Shown here piece after piece: positions 1 through 5,743 of a stretch of 7,458 nucleotides of DNA; the first letter of the stretch is position 1, and each line of letters opens with the position of its first letter. Under the pieces are notes generated by a model. It saw only the letters and a list, made by a program, of their open reading frames with translations. It did not search any database and had not been told where the DNA came from. The DNA comes from Alphaproteobacteria bacterium (GTDB lineage Bacteria; Pseudomonadota; Alphaproteobacteria; CAAHEQ01; UBA3637). The position numbers were made by a program, and so were the translations under genes. The DNA lies in contig CAAHEQ010000111.1 of the NCBI GenBank assembly GCA_900772625.1, forward strand, positions 1 to 7,458. The letters are read 5' to 3'.

Positions 1-61
1 AACAACAACGAAAGAGAGAGATGATTTTTAAACAATTCAATGAAACAAACACCAGAACTCT

Positions 62-98
62 TAAAGCGCGGGACGCCACACCCACGCCCCGCGCTTTA
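62..98 (+). terminator. G/C-rich hairpin, probable terminator of an upstream gene
   Basis: An 11-bp perfect inverted repeat (TAAAGCGCGGG at 62-72 and its complement at 88-98) encloses a 15-base loop. The core is G/C-only with A/T at the base, as in intrinsic terminators, but the only T-tract is the TTTA that closes the stem, and GCAAAAGG follows. It probably ends a gene to the left whose coding end I cannot identify: the three forward frames reach stops at 22-24, 29-31 and 126-128, none with recognisable protein. An mRNA-stabilising or attenuating hairpin ahead of the gene at 154 is the alternative. Confidence 0.5.
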
Positions 99-141
99 GC
101 AAAAGGCATAGTAAATATTAACAAATAAACCCAACAAAATG

Positions 142-150
142 AAAGGAAAG
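142..150 (+). promoter_or_regulatory. Ribosome binding site that decides the start at 154
   Basis: AAAGGAAAG lies directly upstream of the ATG at 154, with five bases between the AAGGAA core and the codon. The in-frame ATG at 139 lies before this site and has only A/C-rich sequence ahead of it, so 154 is the better start. Confidence 0.65.
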
Positions 151-153
151 AAA

Positions 154-537
154 ATGAAAACAGAATTATTAACTTTAGCAGCAATCGTGGCGCTCGCATT
201 TAACATCGCTCAAGCACGGGCGGAAACATGTGAAAGTGGCAAGCTGGTCACAGGCAATAATGGGCACGTTTACTGCCAAAGCAATAGAGAAATGAACTGG
301 TGGAGTGCATATACTTGGTGTGAGGGGCAGGGGCGTCATTTAGCATCAATGTATGAATTGTGTTCCGATTGGGATGGATCAACGGGCTCCAAAAAATGTG
401 CTAACCATAATGGTTCTTTTAATGACGCTGGCTGGACAAGTACGGCGTTTCAAGGCAATAACGCGTTTCGTGCTTATTCATCTGGTTCGGTTGACACAAG
501 TAATAGAAGCTCTTCCCAGCGCGCTATTTGCTACTGA
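154..537 (+). CDS. Small secreted six-cysteine protein, C-type-lectin-like/DUF1566-like
   Basis: 127 residues. Residues 1-23 form a Sec signal peptide: a charged start, a hydrophobic run (LLTLAAIVALAF) and a probable cut after ARA23. The mature part of about 104 residues has six cysteines (26, 41, 56, 70, 82, 126), an even number that fits disulfides in an exported protein. The segment WWSAYTWCEGQGRHLASM (49-66) has the aromatic-A-x-x-x-C-x-x-x-G-x-x-L pattern seen in C-type-lectin-like folds. The tail from WTST (94-97) to the near-terminal AICY resembles the end of DUF1566-type domains: tryptophan-serine/threonine start, SSGSV, a serine/asparagine stretch, final cysteine. Both are remembered patterns, not database hits. 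An adhesive or glycan-binding role outside the cytoplasm is inference; no ligand can be named. The gene stands alone between two hairpins. The ATG at 139 would add five residues but has no ribosome binding site. Confidence 0.75.
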   Translation: MKTELLTLAAIVALAFNIAQARAETCESGKLVTGNNGHVYCQSNREMNWWSAYTWCEGQGRHLASMYELCSDWDGSTGSKKCANHNGSFNDAGWTSTAFQGNNAFRAYSSGSVDTSNRSSSQRAICY

Positions 538-572
538 CGCTTGATGTGAGCCAACAAGCCTCTGCAAATAAA

Positions 573-599
573 AAACAGGAGGCGTTAAACCTCCTGTTT
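573..599. terminator. Terminator shared by convergent genes
   Basis: A 10-bp perfect stem (AAACAGGAGG at 573-582, CCTCCTGTTT at 590-599) encloses a 7-base loop. Read on the minus strand it is followed by TTTTTTATTT, a good U-tract, so it is a strong rho-independent terminator for typA. Read on the plus strand the stem ends in TTTCTGAAT, a weaker tract, but it is placed to end the secreted-protein transcript too, 36 bases after that gene's stop. Confidence 0.85.
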
Positions 600-628
600 C
601 TGAATGGCATAGCAGATGCAATCGCTTA

Positions 629-2455
629 TTAGCCAAGTTTGCCACGTTCAAACTTGCGTCTGTCGTTATAGTCAAGATAAATCTTGCGCAGACGAATGTT
701 ATGCGGCGTCACTTCAACAAGCTCGTCATCGTTGATATAAGCAAGCGCTTCTTCCAAGCTCATCACGGTCGGCGGCGTTAAGATGATGTTTTCATCTTTG
801 CCCGCAGCGCGCATATTGGTCAGCTTTTTACCTTTAATTGGGTTGACGTCAATGTCGCCAGGCTTTGCATTTTCGCCGATGATCATACCTGCATACACAG
901 GCGTGTTGTGCGTGATAAACAACTTGCCGCGATCCTGAATGCTGAACAACGAATAAGCGACAGCCTTACCTTGCTCAAGCGAGATTAGCGCGCCGTTGTG
1001 GCGACCTTCAATTGTGCCTTTATAGGGGCCATATTCGCTGAATACACGGTTCATCACACCTGTACCACAAGTGTCGGTTAAGAACTCGGAATGGTAGCCG
1101 ATAAGACCACGAGATGGCGCTTTGAAAATAAGACGAGTCTTGTTGCCACCCGATGGGTGCATTTCAAGCAAATCCGCTTTGCGTTCGGCCATTTTGTTGA
1201 CAACTACGCCCGAATACTCGTCGTCCACGTCAACAACGACTTCTTCATATGGCTCAAGCTTGTTGCCGTTTTCGTCCGTTTTAAACAAAACGCGCGGACG
1301 CGAAATAGACAATTCAAAGCCCTCGCGGCGCATTGTTTCGATTAAAATGCCTAATTGCAACTCACCACGACCAGCGACTTCGAACGCGTCTGTCGAGTCT
1401 GTTCTGGCAATTTTGAGCGCGACATTGCCTTCGACTTCCTTGCACAATCTGTCCCAAATCATACGGCTTGTCACTTTGTCGCCGTCTTGACCTGCAAACG
1501 GGGATGTGTTAATTGAAAACGTCATTGCCAAAGTTGGAGGATCAATTGGTTGCGATGGAATAGGCTCTTTAATCGAGGTGTCACACAGCGTATCAGCAAC
1601 GGTTGCTTTGGTAAAGCCCGCGATTGTGACAATGTCGCCTGCAAAAGCTTCGTCCAACGCAGAGCGTTTCAAACCACGGAACGCCATAATTTTGGAAACG
1701 CGTGCCGTCTCGATGACCTTGCCATTATGATCGAGCGCTTTGATTTGTGTGTTGACTTTCAGCGAACCCGAATGAATGCGTCCCGTTAAAACACGACCCA
1801 CAAAAGGATCGGATTCCAAAGTTGTCACCAACATTGAAAAGGGGGCGTTTAGGTTGCACTTAGGTGCTGGGACATGCTCTAAGATTTTGTCCATTAACGG
1901 ATAAATGTTTTCGCGTTTGTCTTTTTCTAAGTCATACACAGCCCAGCCTTCGCGACCAGAAGCGTACAAGATTGGGAAGTCTAGTTGTTCGTCTGTTGCG
2001 CCCAAGTTTGCAAACAAGTCAAAGATTTCATTAACAACTTCATCAGGGCGTGCATCAGGTCTGTCGACTTTGTTGATAACGACAATCGGGCGCAGGCCGA
2101 GCTTTAACGCTTTGCCAACCACGAACTTTGTTTGTGGTAAAGGTCCTTCTGCCGCGTCCACCAAAACGATAACGCCGTCCACCATCGACAAAATACGTTC
2201 AACTTCGCCGCCAAAGTCCGCGTGTCCTGGGGTGTCTACAATGTTGATGCGCGTGCCTTTCCACACAATCGATGTGCATTTGGCCAAAATAGTAATTCCG
2301 CGTTCACGCTCCAAATCACCGCTGTCCATAACGCAAGTTTCAACTTGTTGGTTTTCACGAAATGTACCGCTTTGCTTTAAAAAAGCATCGCAAAAAGTTG
2401 TTTTGCCGTGGTCAACGTGTGCAATAATTGCTACATTCCTTATATCTTCAGTCAT
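629..2455 (-). CDS. typA: Ribosome-associated translational GTPase TypA/BipA
   Basis: 608 residues, close to the usual length of about 607. TypA is an EF-G-like GTPase that binds the ribosome and supports 50S assembly and growth under stress or cold. The GTPase motifs are intact: G1 AHVDHGKT (12-19), switch-I RGIT (52-55), G3 DTPGH (74-78), G4 NKVD (128-131) and a G5 region YASGREG (164-170). A beta-barrel domain II follows (about 205-290), then the EF-G-like domain with AGRGELQLG (361-369), domain V with RGLIGY (449-454), and the TypA-specific C-terminal domain to the end. RGLIGY and the C-terminal domain separate it from LepA and EF-G. The start is ATG at 2455-2453 with a purine-rich but weak AGAAGAAA ahead of it. 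It lies 81 bases after xseB on the same strand, so co-transcription is likely, and it ends at the hairpin at 573-599. Confidence 0.97.
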   Translation of the reverse strand: MTEDIRNVAIIAHVDHGKTTFCDAFLKQSGTFRENQQVETCVMDSGDLERERGITILAKCTSIVWKGTRINIVDTPGHADFGGEVERILSMVDGVIVLVDAAEGPLPQTKFVVGKALKLGLRPIVVINKVDRPDARPDEVVNEIFDLFANLGATDEQLDFPILYASGREGWAVYDLEKDKRENIYPLMDKILEHVPAPKCNLNAPFSMLVTTLESDPFVGRVLTGRIHSGSLKVNTQIKALDHNGKVIETARVSKIMAFRGLKRSALDEAFAGDIVTIAGFTKATVADTLCDTSIKEPIPSQPIDPPTLAMTFSINTSPFAGQDGDKVTSRMIWDRLCKEVEGNVALKIARTDSTDAFEVAGRGELQLGILIETMRREGFELSISRPRVLFKTDENGNKLEPYEEVVVDVDDEYSGVVVNKMAERKADLLEMHPSGGNKTRLIFKAPSRGLIGYHSEFLTDTCGTGVMNRVFSEYGPYKGTIEGRHNGALISLEQGKAVAYSLFSIQDRGKLFITHNTPVYAGMIIGENAKPGDIDVNPIKGKKLTNMRAAGKDENIILTPPTVMSLEEALAYINDDELVEVTPHNIRLRKIYLDYNDRRKFERGKLG

Positions 2456-2536
2456 TTATTTTCTTCTTTCTTTATCAATTTGCCATAAGTCTTTTCTTTG
2501 ACGAAAAGAGCTTTATTTCGGATCTGTCCTTGTTGT

Positions 2537-2770
2537 TTACTGATTTTGTTCTATGTTAAAAGGTTCTTTGCCCGTGATTTGATTATTTTCGATAATCAGT
2601 TTATCAATCTGAGCTTTTGCAGCGGCCAGTTTTTCTTCGCACGCTTTTTTGAGCGCCATTCCTTCTTGATAGGCTTTTACCGCCTCTTCTAGGCCGACTC
2701 TACCGCTTTCAAGATTGCGCACAATCGTCTCAAGTGCTTGCAACATTTCATCAAAACTTTTTTCGCTCAT
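2537..2770 (-). CDS. xseB: Exodeoxyribonuclease VII small subunit
   Basis: 77 residues, within the family's usual 60-90. XseB is the small helical subunit that several-fold decorates XseA to form exonuclease VII, which degrades single-stranded DNA from both ends in repair and recombination. The sequence shows the typical helical hairpin: FDEMLQALETIVRNLESGRV (6-25), the GLEEAVKAYQEG segment (26-37), then a charged helix with ALKKACEEKLAAAKAQIDKL (39-58). The tail after about residue 60 is polar and unstructured-looking. The start is ATG at 2770-2768 with AAAGG ten bases upstream. xseA is not in this window, as is common since the two subunits are often encoded apart. It is the first gene of the leftward unit from the divergent promoter region and precedes typA. 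Confidence 0.93.
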   Translation of the reverse strand: MSEKSFDEMLQALETIVRNLESGRVGLEEAVKAYQEGMALKKACEEKLAAAKAQIDKLIIENNQITGKEPFNIEQNQ

Positions 2771-2797
2771 TTACTCATAACCTTTCTAGCTTTGTCC

Positions 2798-2826
2798 ATT
2801 ATACACTTTTTTTTGCAAAAGAAAAG
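2798..2826 (-). promoter_or_regulatory. Probable promoter for xseB-typA
   Basis: Read leftwards there is a perfect TATAAT -10 box at 2803-2798. The -35 region at the right spacing (2826-2821, CTTTTC) is poor, so it may depend on an activator or on the A/T-rich flank. Initiation about seven bases downstream would give a leader of roughly 20 bases that still carries the AAAGG site of xseB. Confidence 0.55.
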
Positions 2827-2831
2827 CTTTT
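2811..2831. repeat. Two adjacent 10-bp palindromes in the divergent promoter
   Basis: TTTTGCAAAA (2811-2820) and AAAAGCTTTT (2822-2831) are each perfect palindromes. They are separated by one base, with centres 11 bp apart, about one helical turn. They cover the -35 box and most of the spacer of the rightward promoter and the -35 zone of the leftward one. They could be a double operator or an A-tract bend. A/T-rich DNA yields short palindromes by chance, so function is uncertain. Confidence 0.35.
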
Positions 2832-2841
2832 TTTATATAAT
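2813..2841 (+). promoter_or_regulatory. Sigma-70-type promoter for the LOG-like gene and antiporter
   Basis: TTGCAA (2813-2818, four of six matches to TTGACA) and a perfect TATAAT (2836-2841) are separated by exactly 17 bases. The predicted start near 2848 gives a leader of about 45 bases ending in a strong ribosome binding site. The core overlaps the leftward promoter, so the two divergent units may compete or share control. Confidence 0.75.
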
Positions 2842-2880
2842 TTACAAAGCGTTAATGATTCGCCTGTTAAACTCAAACGT

Positions 2881-2886
2881 AAGGAG
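2881..2886 (+). promoter_or_regulatory. Strong ribosome binding site that decides the start at 2893
   Basis: AAGGAG lies six bases before the ATG at 2893. The frame stays open upstream to 2734, but that extension would run through the promoter and into xseB, so 2893 is the start. Confidence 0.88.
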
Positions 2887-2892
2887 TATCCT

Positions 2893-3909
2893 ATGACCCG
2901 AAAACAAAAAACAGCAAAACAGATGTCCCTTGAGCGCGGCTCTTATATGCGCGAGGAAGAAAAAATGCCCGCCGTCAGTGCGGATATTAAAAAAATTGCC
3001 AGCTCTTTTAAAAAACAAAACGAAAAAAAAGAGTTTCGAATCTTTGTTGCAGGCGGATCGCGTTCGGGCAATGATCCAATTTATGAAAAGGAAGCCTATC
3101 AGTTGGGGCGCAAGATTGCGCAGATGAACTTCAGACTTGATTTTGGCCTGTCGGGCAGCGGCATTATGGGAGCCGTGGCAAAGGGTGTTTTAAGTGTTTG
3201 GGTTAAGCAAAATGAACTCGATCAGCTTCCAATCAAAGGCATTACTACAAAAGAATACCTTGCATTGACGCGTAAAAATGAAGTTGTGGATAAGATTAAG
3301 GAAGTCATTGTTGCACACACGTTGGAAGAGCGCAAGAACCAACTTTTAAATGCTGACTTTGTGATTTTTGCTCCAGGCGGCATTGGTACGCTGGACGAGC
3401 TTGTTTACGATTGCGTTGCAATGCAAGACGGCTTTTTGCGCTTGAAGCCTTTTATCATTTTTAATGTCAATGGGCATTATCATCACGTGCTGGAATACTT
3501 AAAAGAAATTGCGATAAAAGGATTTTCCGCGCCGATGCCGTTTATTGTGGTGGACGATTCTTTTGAAGCGGGCGTTGTATTCGAGATTTTAAAAACCGTG
3601 TATCAAGCCAATCGCGACAGAAGTACTATTCGTGAAGCGGTTGAACGCTTAATTTACTATTTGCCATACATCTTGCAATGTAAATTGGAAAACCCAAGTA
3701 AGCCAGTCGGGCAAATCATCGATTGGTTGCGCGAAAAGAAAGATGATCCGCTGATTAAGGCCGAGGTTGAAAAAGCATACTTGCGCAAAGAAATTGACCG
3801 TATGTACGACAGATTAGAGCGCACAGGCAAAGATACTGCGCAAGTCAGCGAAAAACTTTCTGGATTAAAAGAGCGCAGAAAAAAGGAAATAATTGATGGA
3901 CTTTATTAA
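2893..3909 (+). CDS. LOG-family (lysine-decarboxylase-like) nucleotide phosphoribohydrolase with long extensions
   Basis: 338 residues. The core (about 48-240) is a Rossmann-type LOG domain: AGGSRSG (53-59), GLSGSGIMGAVAKG (85-98), TLEERK (143-148) and the signature PGGIGTLDE (161-169). In characterised relatives (plant LOG, bacterial PpnN) the ERK arginine and the glutamate of PGGxGTxxE bind and cleave nucleoside 5'-monophosphates into base and ribose 5-phosphate. Those residues are present, so a cytoplasmic nucleotide hydrolase is likely; 'lysine decarboxylase' is a historical misnomer. Canonical LOG proteins are about 180-220 residues. Here there is also a charged N-terminal 47 residues and a C-terminal helical, charged stretch of about 95 residues (245-338) that could be a coiled coil. 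It is shorter than E. coli PpnN (about 454) and I do not recognise the extensions. It shares 14 bases with the antiporter gene downstream, which implies translational coupling. The substrate is unknown. Confidence 0.85.
   Translation: MTRKQKTAKQMSLERGSYMREEEKMPAVSADIKKIASSFKKQNEKKEFRIFVAGGSRSGNDPIYEKEAYQLGRKIAQMNFRLDFGLSGSGIMGAVAKGVLSVWVKQNELDQLPIKGITTKEYLALTRKNEVVDKIKEVIVAHTLEERKNQLLNADFVIFAPGGIGTLDELVYDCVAMQDGFLRLKPFIIFNVNGHYHHVLEYLKEIAIKGFSAPMPFIVVDDSFEAGVVFEILKTVYQANRDRSTIREAVERLIYYLPYILQCKLENPSKPVGQIIDWLREKKDDPLIKAEVEKAYLRKEIDRMYDRLERTGKDTAQVSEKLSGLKERRKKEIIDGLY
3883..3887 (+). promoter_or_regulatory. Ribosome binding site inside the LOG-like gene
   Basis: AAGGA at 3883-3887 lies eight bases before the ATG at 3896 and within the last codons of the preceding gene. 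A TTG at 3893 directly precedes the ATG in frame, but ATG at good spacing is the likelier start. Confidence 0.65.
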
Positions 3910-5668
3910 CGCACCAATTTTGTTATTTTCTTTGGTGTTGGTTATGAGTATTCTAACCAGCCTGATTTCGTCACGTGCTAATGTGCCGTTGATTTTAGTT
4001 TTCTTGTGCGTTGGAATGATTTTTGGTGATAGTGGTCTGGGGCTTATTCAAGGCTTTCAGCAACCAAAGGTCGCTTTTTTTATTGGATCGTTAGCGCTTG
4101 CACTGATTTTGTTTGACAGTGGCTATCAAACAAATTTTAAAAGCGTGAAAAAAACGTTGAAACCTGCGATATTTTTGGCGACTGTTGGCGTGTTTTTTAC
4201 CGCATTATTTTTAGCGCCTGCGGCGCATTACATTGGTGGTTTTTCGTGGTTTGAATCGTTTCTGCTTTCCTCGATTATCTCATCTACGGACGCGGCAGCT
4301 GTGTTTTTTGTGTTGCGAATGGGCGGCGTATCTATTCGTGAGAAAATTAAATCAACACTTGAAATGGAATCAGGCAGCAACGACCCGATGGCCATCTTTT
4401 TAACGTTTTCATTTTTAACGCTGTATGCAGCGGGAAGCACACAAGGCTCGCTCTTTTTGGGGCTTAATTTTGTGATGCAAATGGGGCTTGGTGTGCTGGC
4501 AGGATTTGGATTAGGGTGGCTGATTAAGTTTGTTATCAACCGCGTTGATTTTGATGCTGGATTGTATCCTGTTTTAGTGATTGGTATGGCACTTGCAGGT
4601 TTTGCATTGACGAGTATGTTAAACGGCAGTGGCTTTTTGGCGCTTTACATCAGCGGTATGTTAGTCGGCCAAGCGCGCCTGAAAGGGCATCATCAAACGT
4701 TGCGTTTTCAAACAACGCTGACGTGGCTCAGCCAAATCGTTTTGTTTTTAACGCTGGGCTTTTACGTGGATATTTGGCGCTTGCCACATGTGGCAGGAAC
4801 GGCCTTTGCGCTGGGGCTTGTGCTGTTGCTTTTTGCGCGTCCTTTGGCGGTATTTATCTGCCTTGCACCATTTCAATATTCATTGAGCGAAAAGTTTTTC
4901 ATTTCTTTTGTGGGACTCAGAGGCGCTACGTCCGTTTTGCTGGCGCTTGCGCCGTTGGTTAAAGACGTGCCTGCGGGCGATTCAATTTTCGCAATCATTT
5001 TCTTAATGGTGCTTATGTCGCTTTTTGTGCAGGGGCTTTTGATTGTGCCTGCGGCGAAAAAATGCCATGTTGTTTTGCCTGTGCTCGACAAACCCGCTGA
5101 GAAAAGTGAAATAGACTTGCCAGGTCTTTCGGATAGCTATTTGATTACATACCATTTAACGGAAACAACGCCCGCGGTGCAGGGGGCTAAGATCCCGCGC
5201 TGGGCAATGCCTGTGTTCGTGCAACGTGGCGACATTTCCTACAGCGGTGCAAACGTCAAAACGTTGCGTGCCGATGACCAGATTTACGTGTTTGCGATTG
5301 ATGAAAAACACGCCGCACAGCTGGATAAGTTATACGGCGGTGGCCAGCTGGAAGTCGCGCCCGAAAATATGGGTGACTTTATCCTCAATCCTGATATTTT
5401 GCTCAAAGAATTGGCTTATCTTTATAATGTCTCGGTTCCCGCTTCGTGGGGCGAGATGAACTTGCGTGATGCGCTGGAAAAGAACTTTTCAGACTTGGAA
5501 GTCGGCGATCGATTCGCTTTTGGCAAGATTGAATTGGTGATTCGCAAGAAGGAAAACGGCGTAATTACAGAAGTTGGCTTAAACTTAGAGCCACAAAAAA
5601 CAAAGCGCGATTTTTCGCGGCTTTTGCAGTTTAAAAGAAACGAAACAAGCAAGCCTAAAAATAATTAA
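3896..5668 (+). CDS. cvrA: K+/H+ antiporter, CvrA/NhaP2 type (CPA1) with cytoplasmic regulatory domains
   Basis: 590 residues, near the 578 of E. coli CvrA. The inner-membrane part (about 5-388) has roughly a dozen hydrophobic segments and the NhaP landmarks STDAAAVFFVLR (130-141), ESGSNDPMA (158-166, with the Asn-Asp ion-site pair) and GLRGA (340-344). After the membrane domain comes a TrkA-C/RCK-C-like module (about 403-482; IDLPGLSDSYLITYHL and an 'IYVFA' strand) and then a CorC/HlyC-associated-like domain (about 495-565; FGKIELVIRKKENGVITEVGL at 542-562 in outline). This order is that of CvrA/NhaP2, which expels cytoplasmic K+ (or Na+) in exchange for protons in volume and pH control. The tail (566-590) is basic and polar. 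The segment after GLRGA reads TSVLLA, where I recall VPI-type residues in E. coli CvrA; this may be lineage variation. It overlaps the LOG-like gene by 14 bases. The exact cation cannot be read from the sequence. Confidence 0.92.
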   Translation: MDFINAPILLFSLVLVMSILTSLISSRANVPLILVFLCVGMIFGDSGLGLIQGFQQPKVAFFIGSLALALILFDSGYQTNFKSVKKTLKPAIFLATVGVFFTALFLAPAAHYIGGFSWFESFLLSSIISSTDAAAVFFVLRMGGVSIREKIKSTLEMESGSNDPMAIFLTFSFLTLYAAGSTQGSLFLGLNFVMQMGLGVLAGFGLGWLIKFVINRVDFDAGLYPVLVIGMALAGFALTSMLNGSGFLALYISGMLVGQARLKGHHQTLRFQTTLTWLSQIVLFLTLGFYVDIWRLPHVAGTAFALGLVLLLFARPLAVFICLAPFQYSLSEKFFISFVGLRGATSVLLALAPLVKDVPAGDSIFAIIFLMVLMSLFVQGLLIVPAAKKCHVVLPVLDKPAEKSEIDLPGLSDSYLITYHLTETTPAVQGAKIPRWAMPVFVQRGDISYSGANVKTLRADDQIYVFAIDEKHAAQLDKLYGGGQLEVAPENMGDFILNPDILLKELAYLYNVSVPASWGEMNLRDALEKNFSDLEVGDRFAFGKIELVIRKKENGVITEVGLNLEPQKTKRDFSRLLQFKRNETSKPKNN

Positions 5669-5743
5669 AATTCAAAAATTGCTTGATTTTTTGCGAAAAA
5701 AAGAGTAATAGAATGTAAATCATTATAATAAAAGAGGAAAAAA
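5669..5743 (+). promoter_or_regulatory. A/T-rich intergenic region before the efflux genes
   Basis: These 75 bases contain runs of A and T but no convincing terminator: only a weak A/T-only repeat (CAAAAAT at 5673-5679, ATTTTTTG at 5686-5693). A perfect TATAAT at 5724-5729 would start transcription near 5736, inside the ribosome binding site, and has no -35 at proper spacing. A weaker pairing of TTGATT (5683-5688) and TAATAG (5706-5711), 17 bases apart, is possible. GAGGA at 5734-5738 is the ribosome binding site for the gene at 5744. Read-through from the antiporter is equally plausible. Confidence 0.35.

Noticed and set aside
1091..1490. Two plus-strand open frames antisense to typA
   Set aside because: They mirror the codons of the TypA C-terminal half and show no domain features.
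1905..2501. Plus-strand open frame of 198 codons antisense to typA
   Set aside because: Serine/threonine-rich shadow of a fully conserved gene on the other strand; no ribosome binding site or recognisable domain.
2490..2509. A/T-rich hairpin (7-bp stem, 6-base loop) between xseB and typA
   Set aside because: Stem is weak and no T-run follows on the minus strand, so it is not a convincing terminator or regulatory element.
2767..2778. Three-codon minus-strand reading frame (Met-Ser-Lys-stop) whose TGA overlaps the xseB start as ATGA
   Set aside because: The AAAGG site is only two bases from this ATG, too close to initiate well, and ten bases from the xseB ATG; most likely chance.
2734..2892. 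N-terminal extension of the LOG-like gene by 53 codons
   Set aside because: It would run through xseB and the divergent promoters; the AAGGAG site six bases before the ATG at 2893 fixes the start.
4228..4539. Minus-strand open frame within the antiporter gene
   Set aside because: Antisense shadow with no initiation signal; the opposite strand carries the conserved antiporter motifs.
5724..5729. Perfect TATAAT upstream of the adaptor gene as its promoter
   Set aside because: No -35 at suitable spacing, and transcription would start within the ribosome binding site; kept only as part of the intergenic description.
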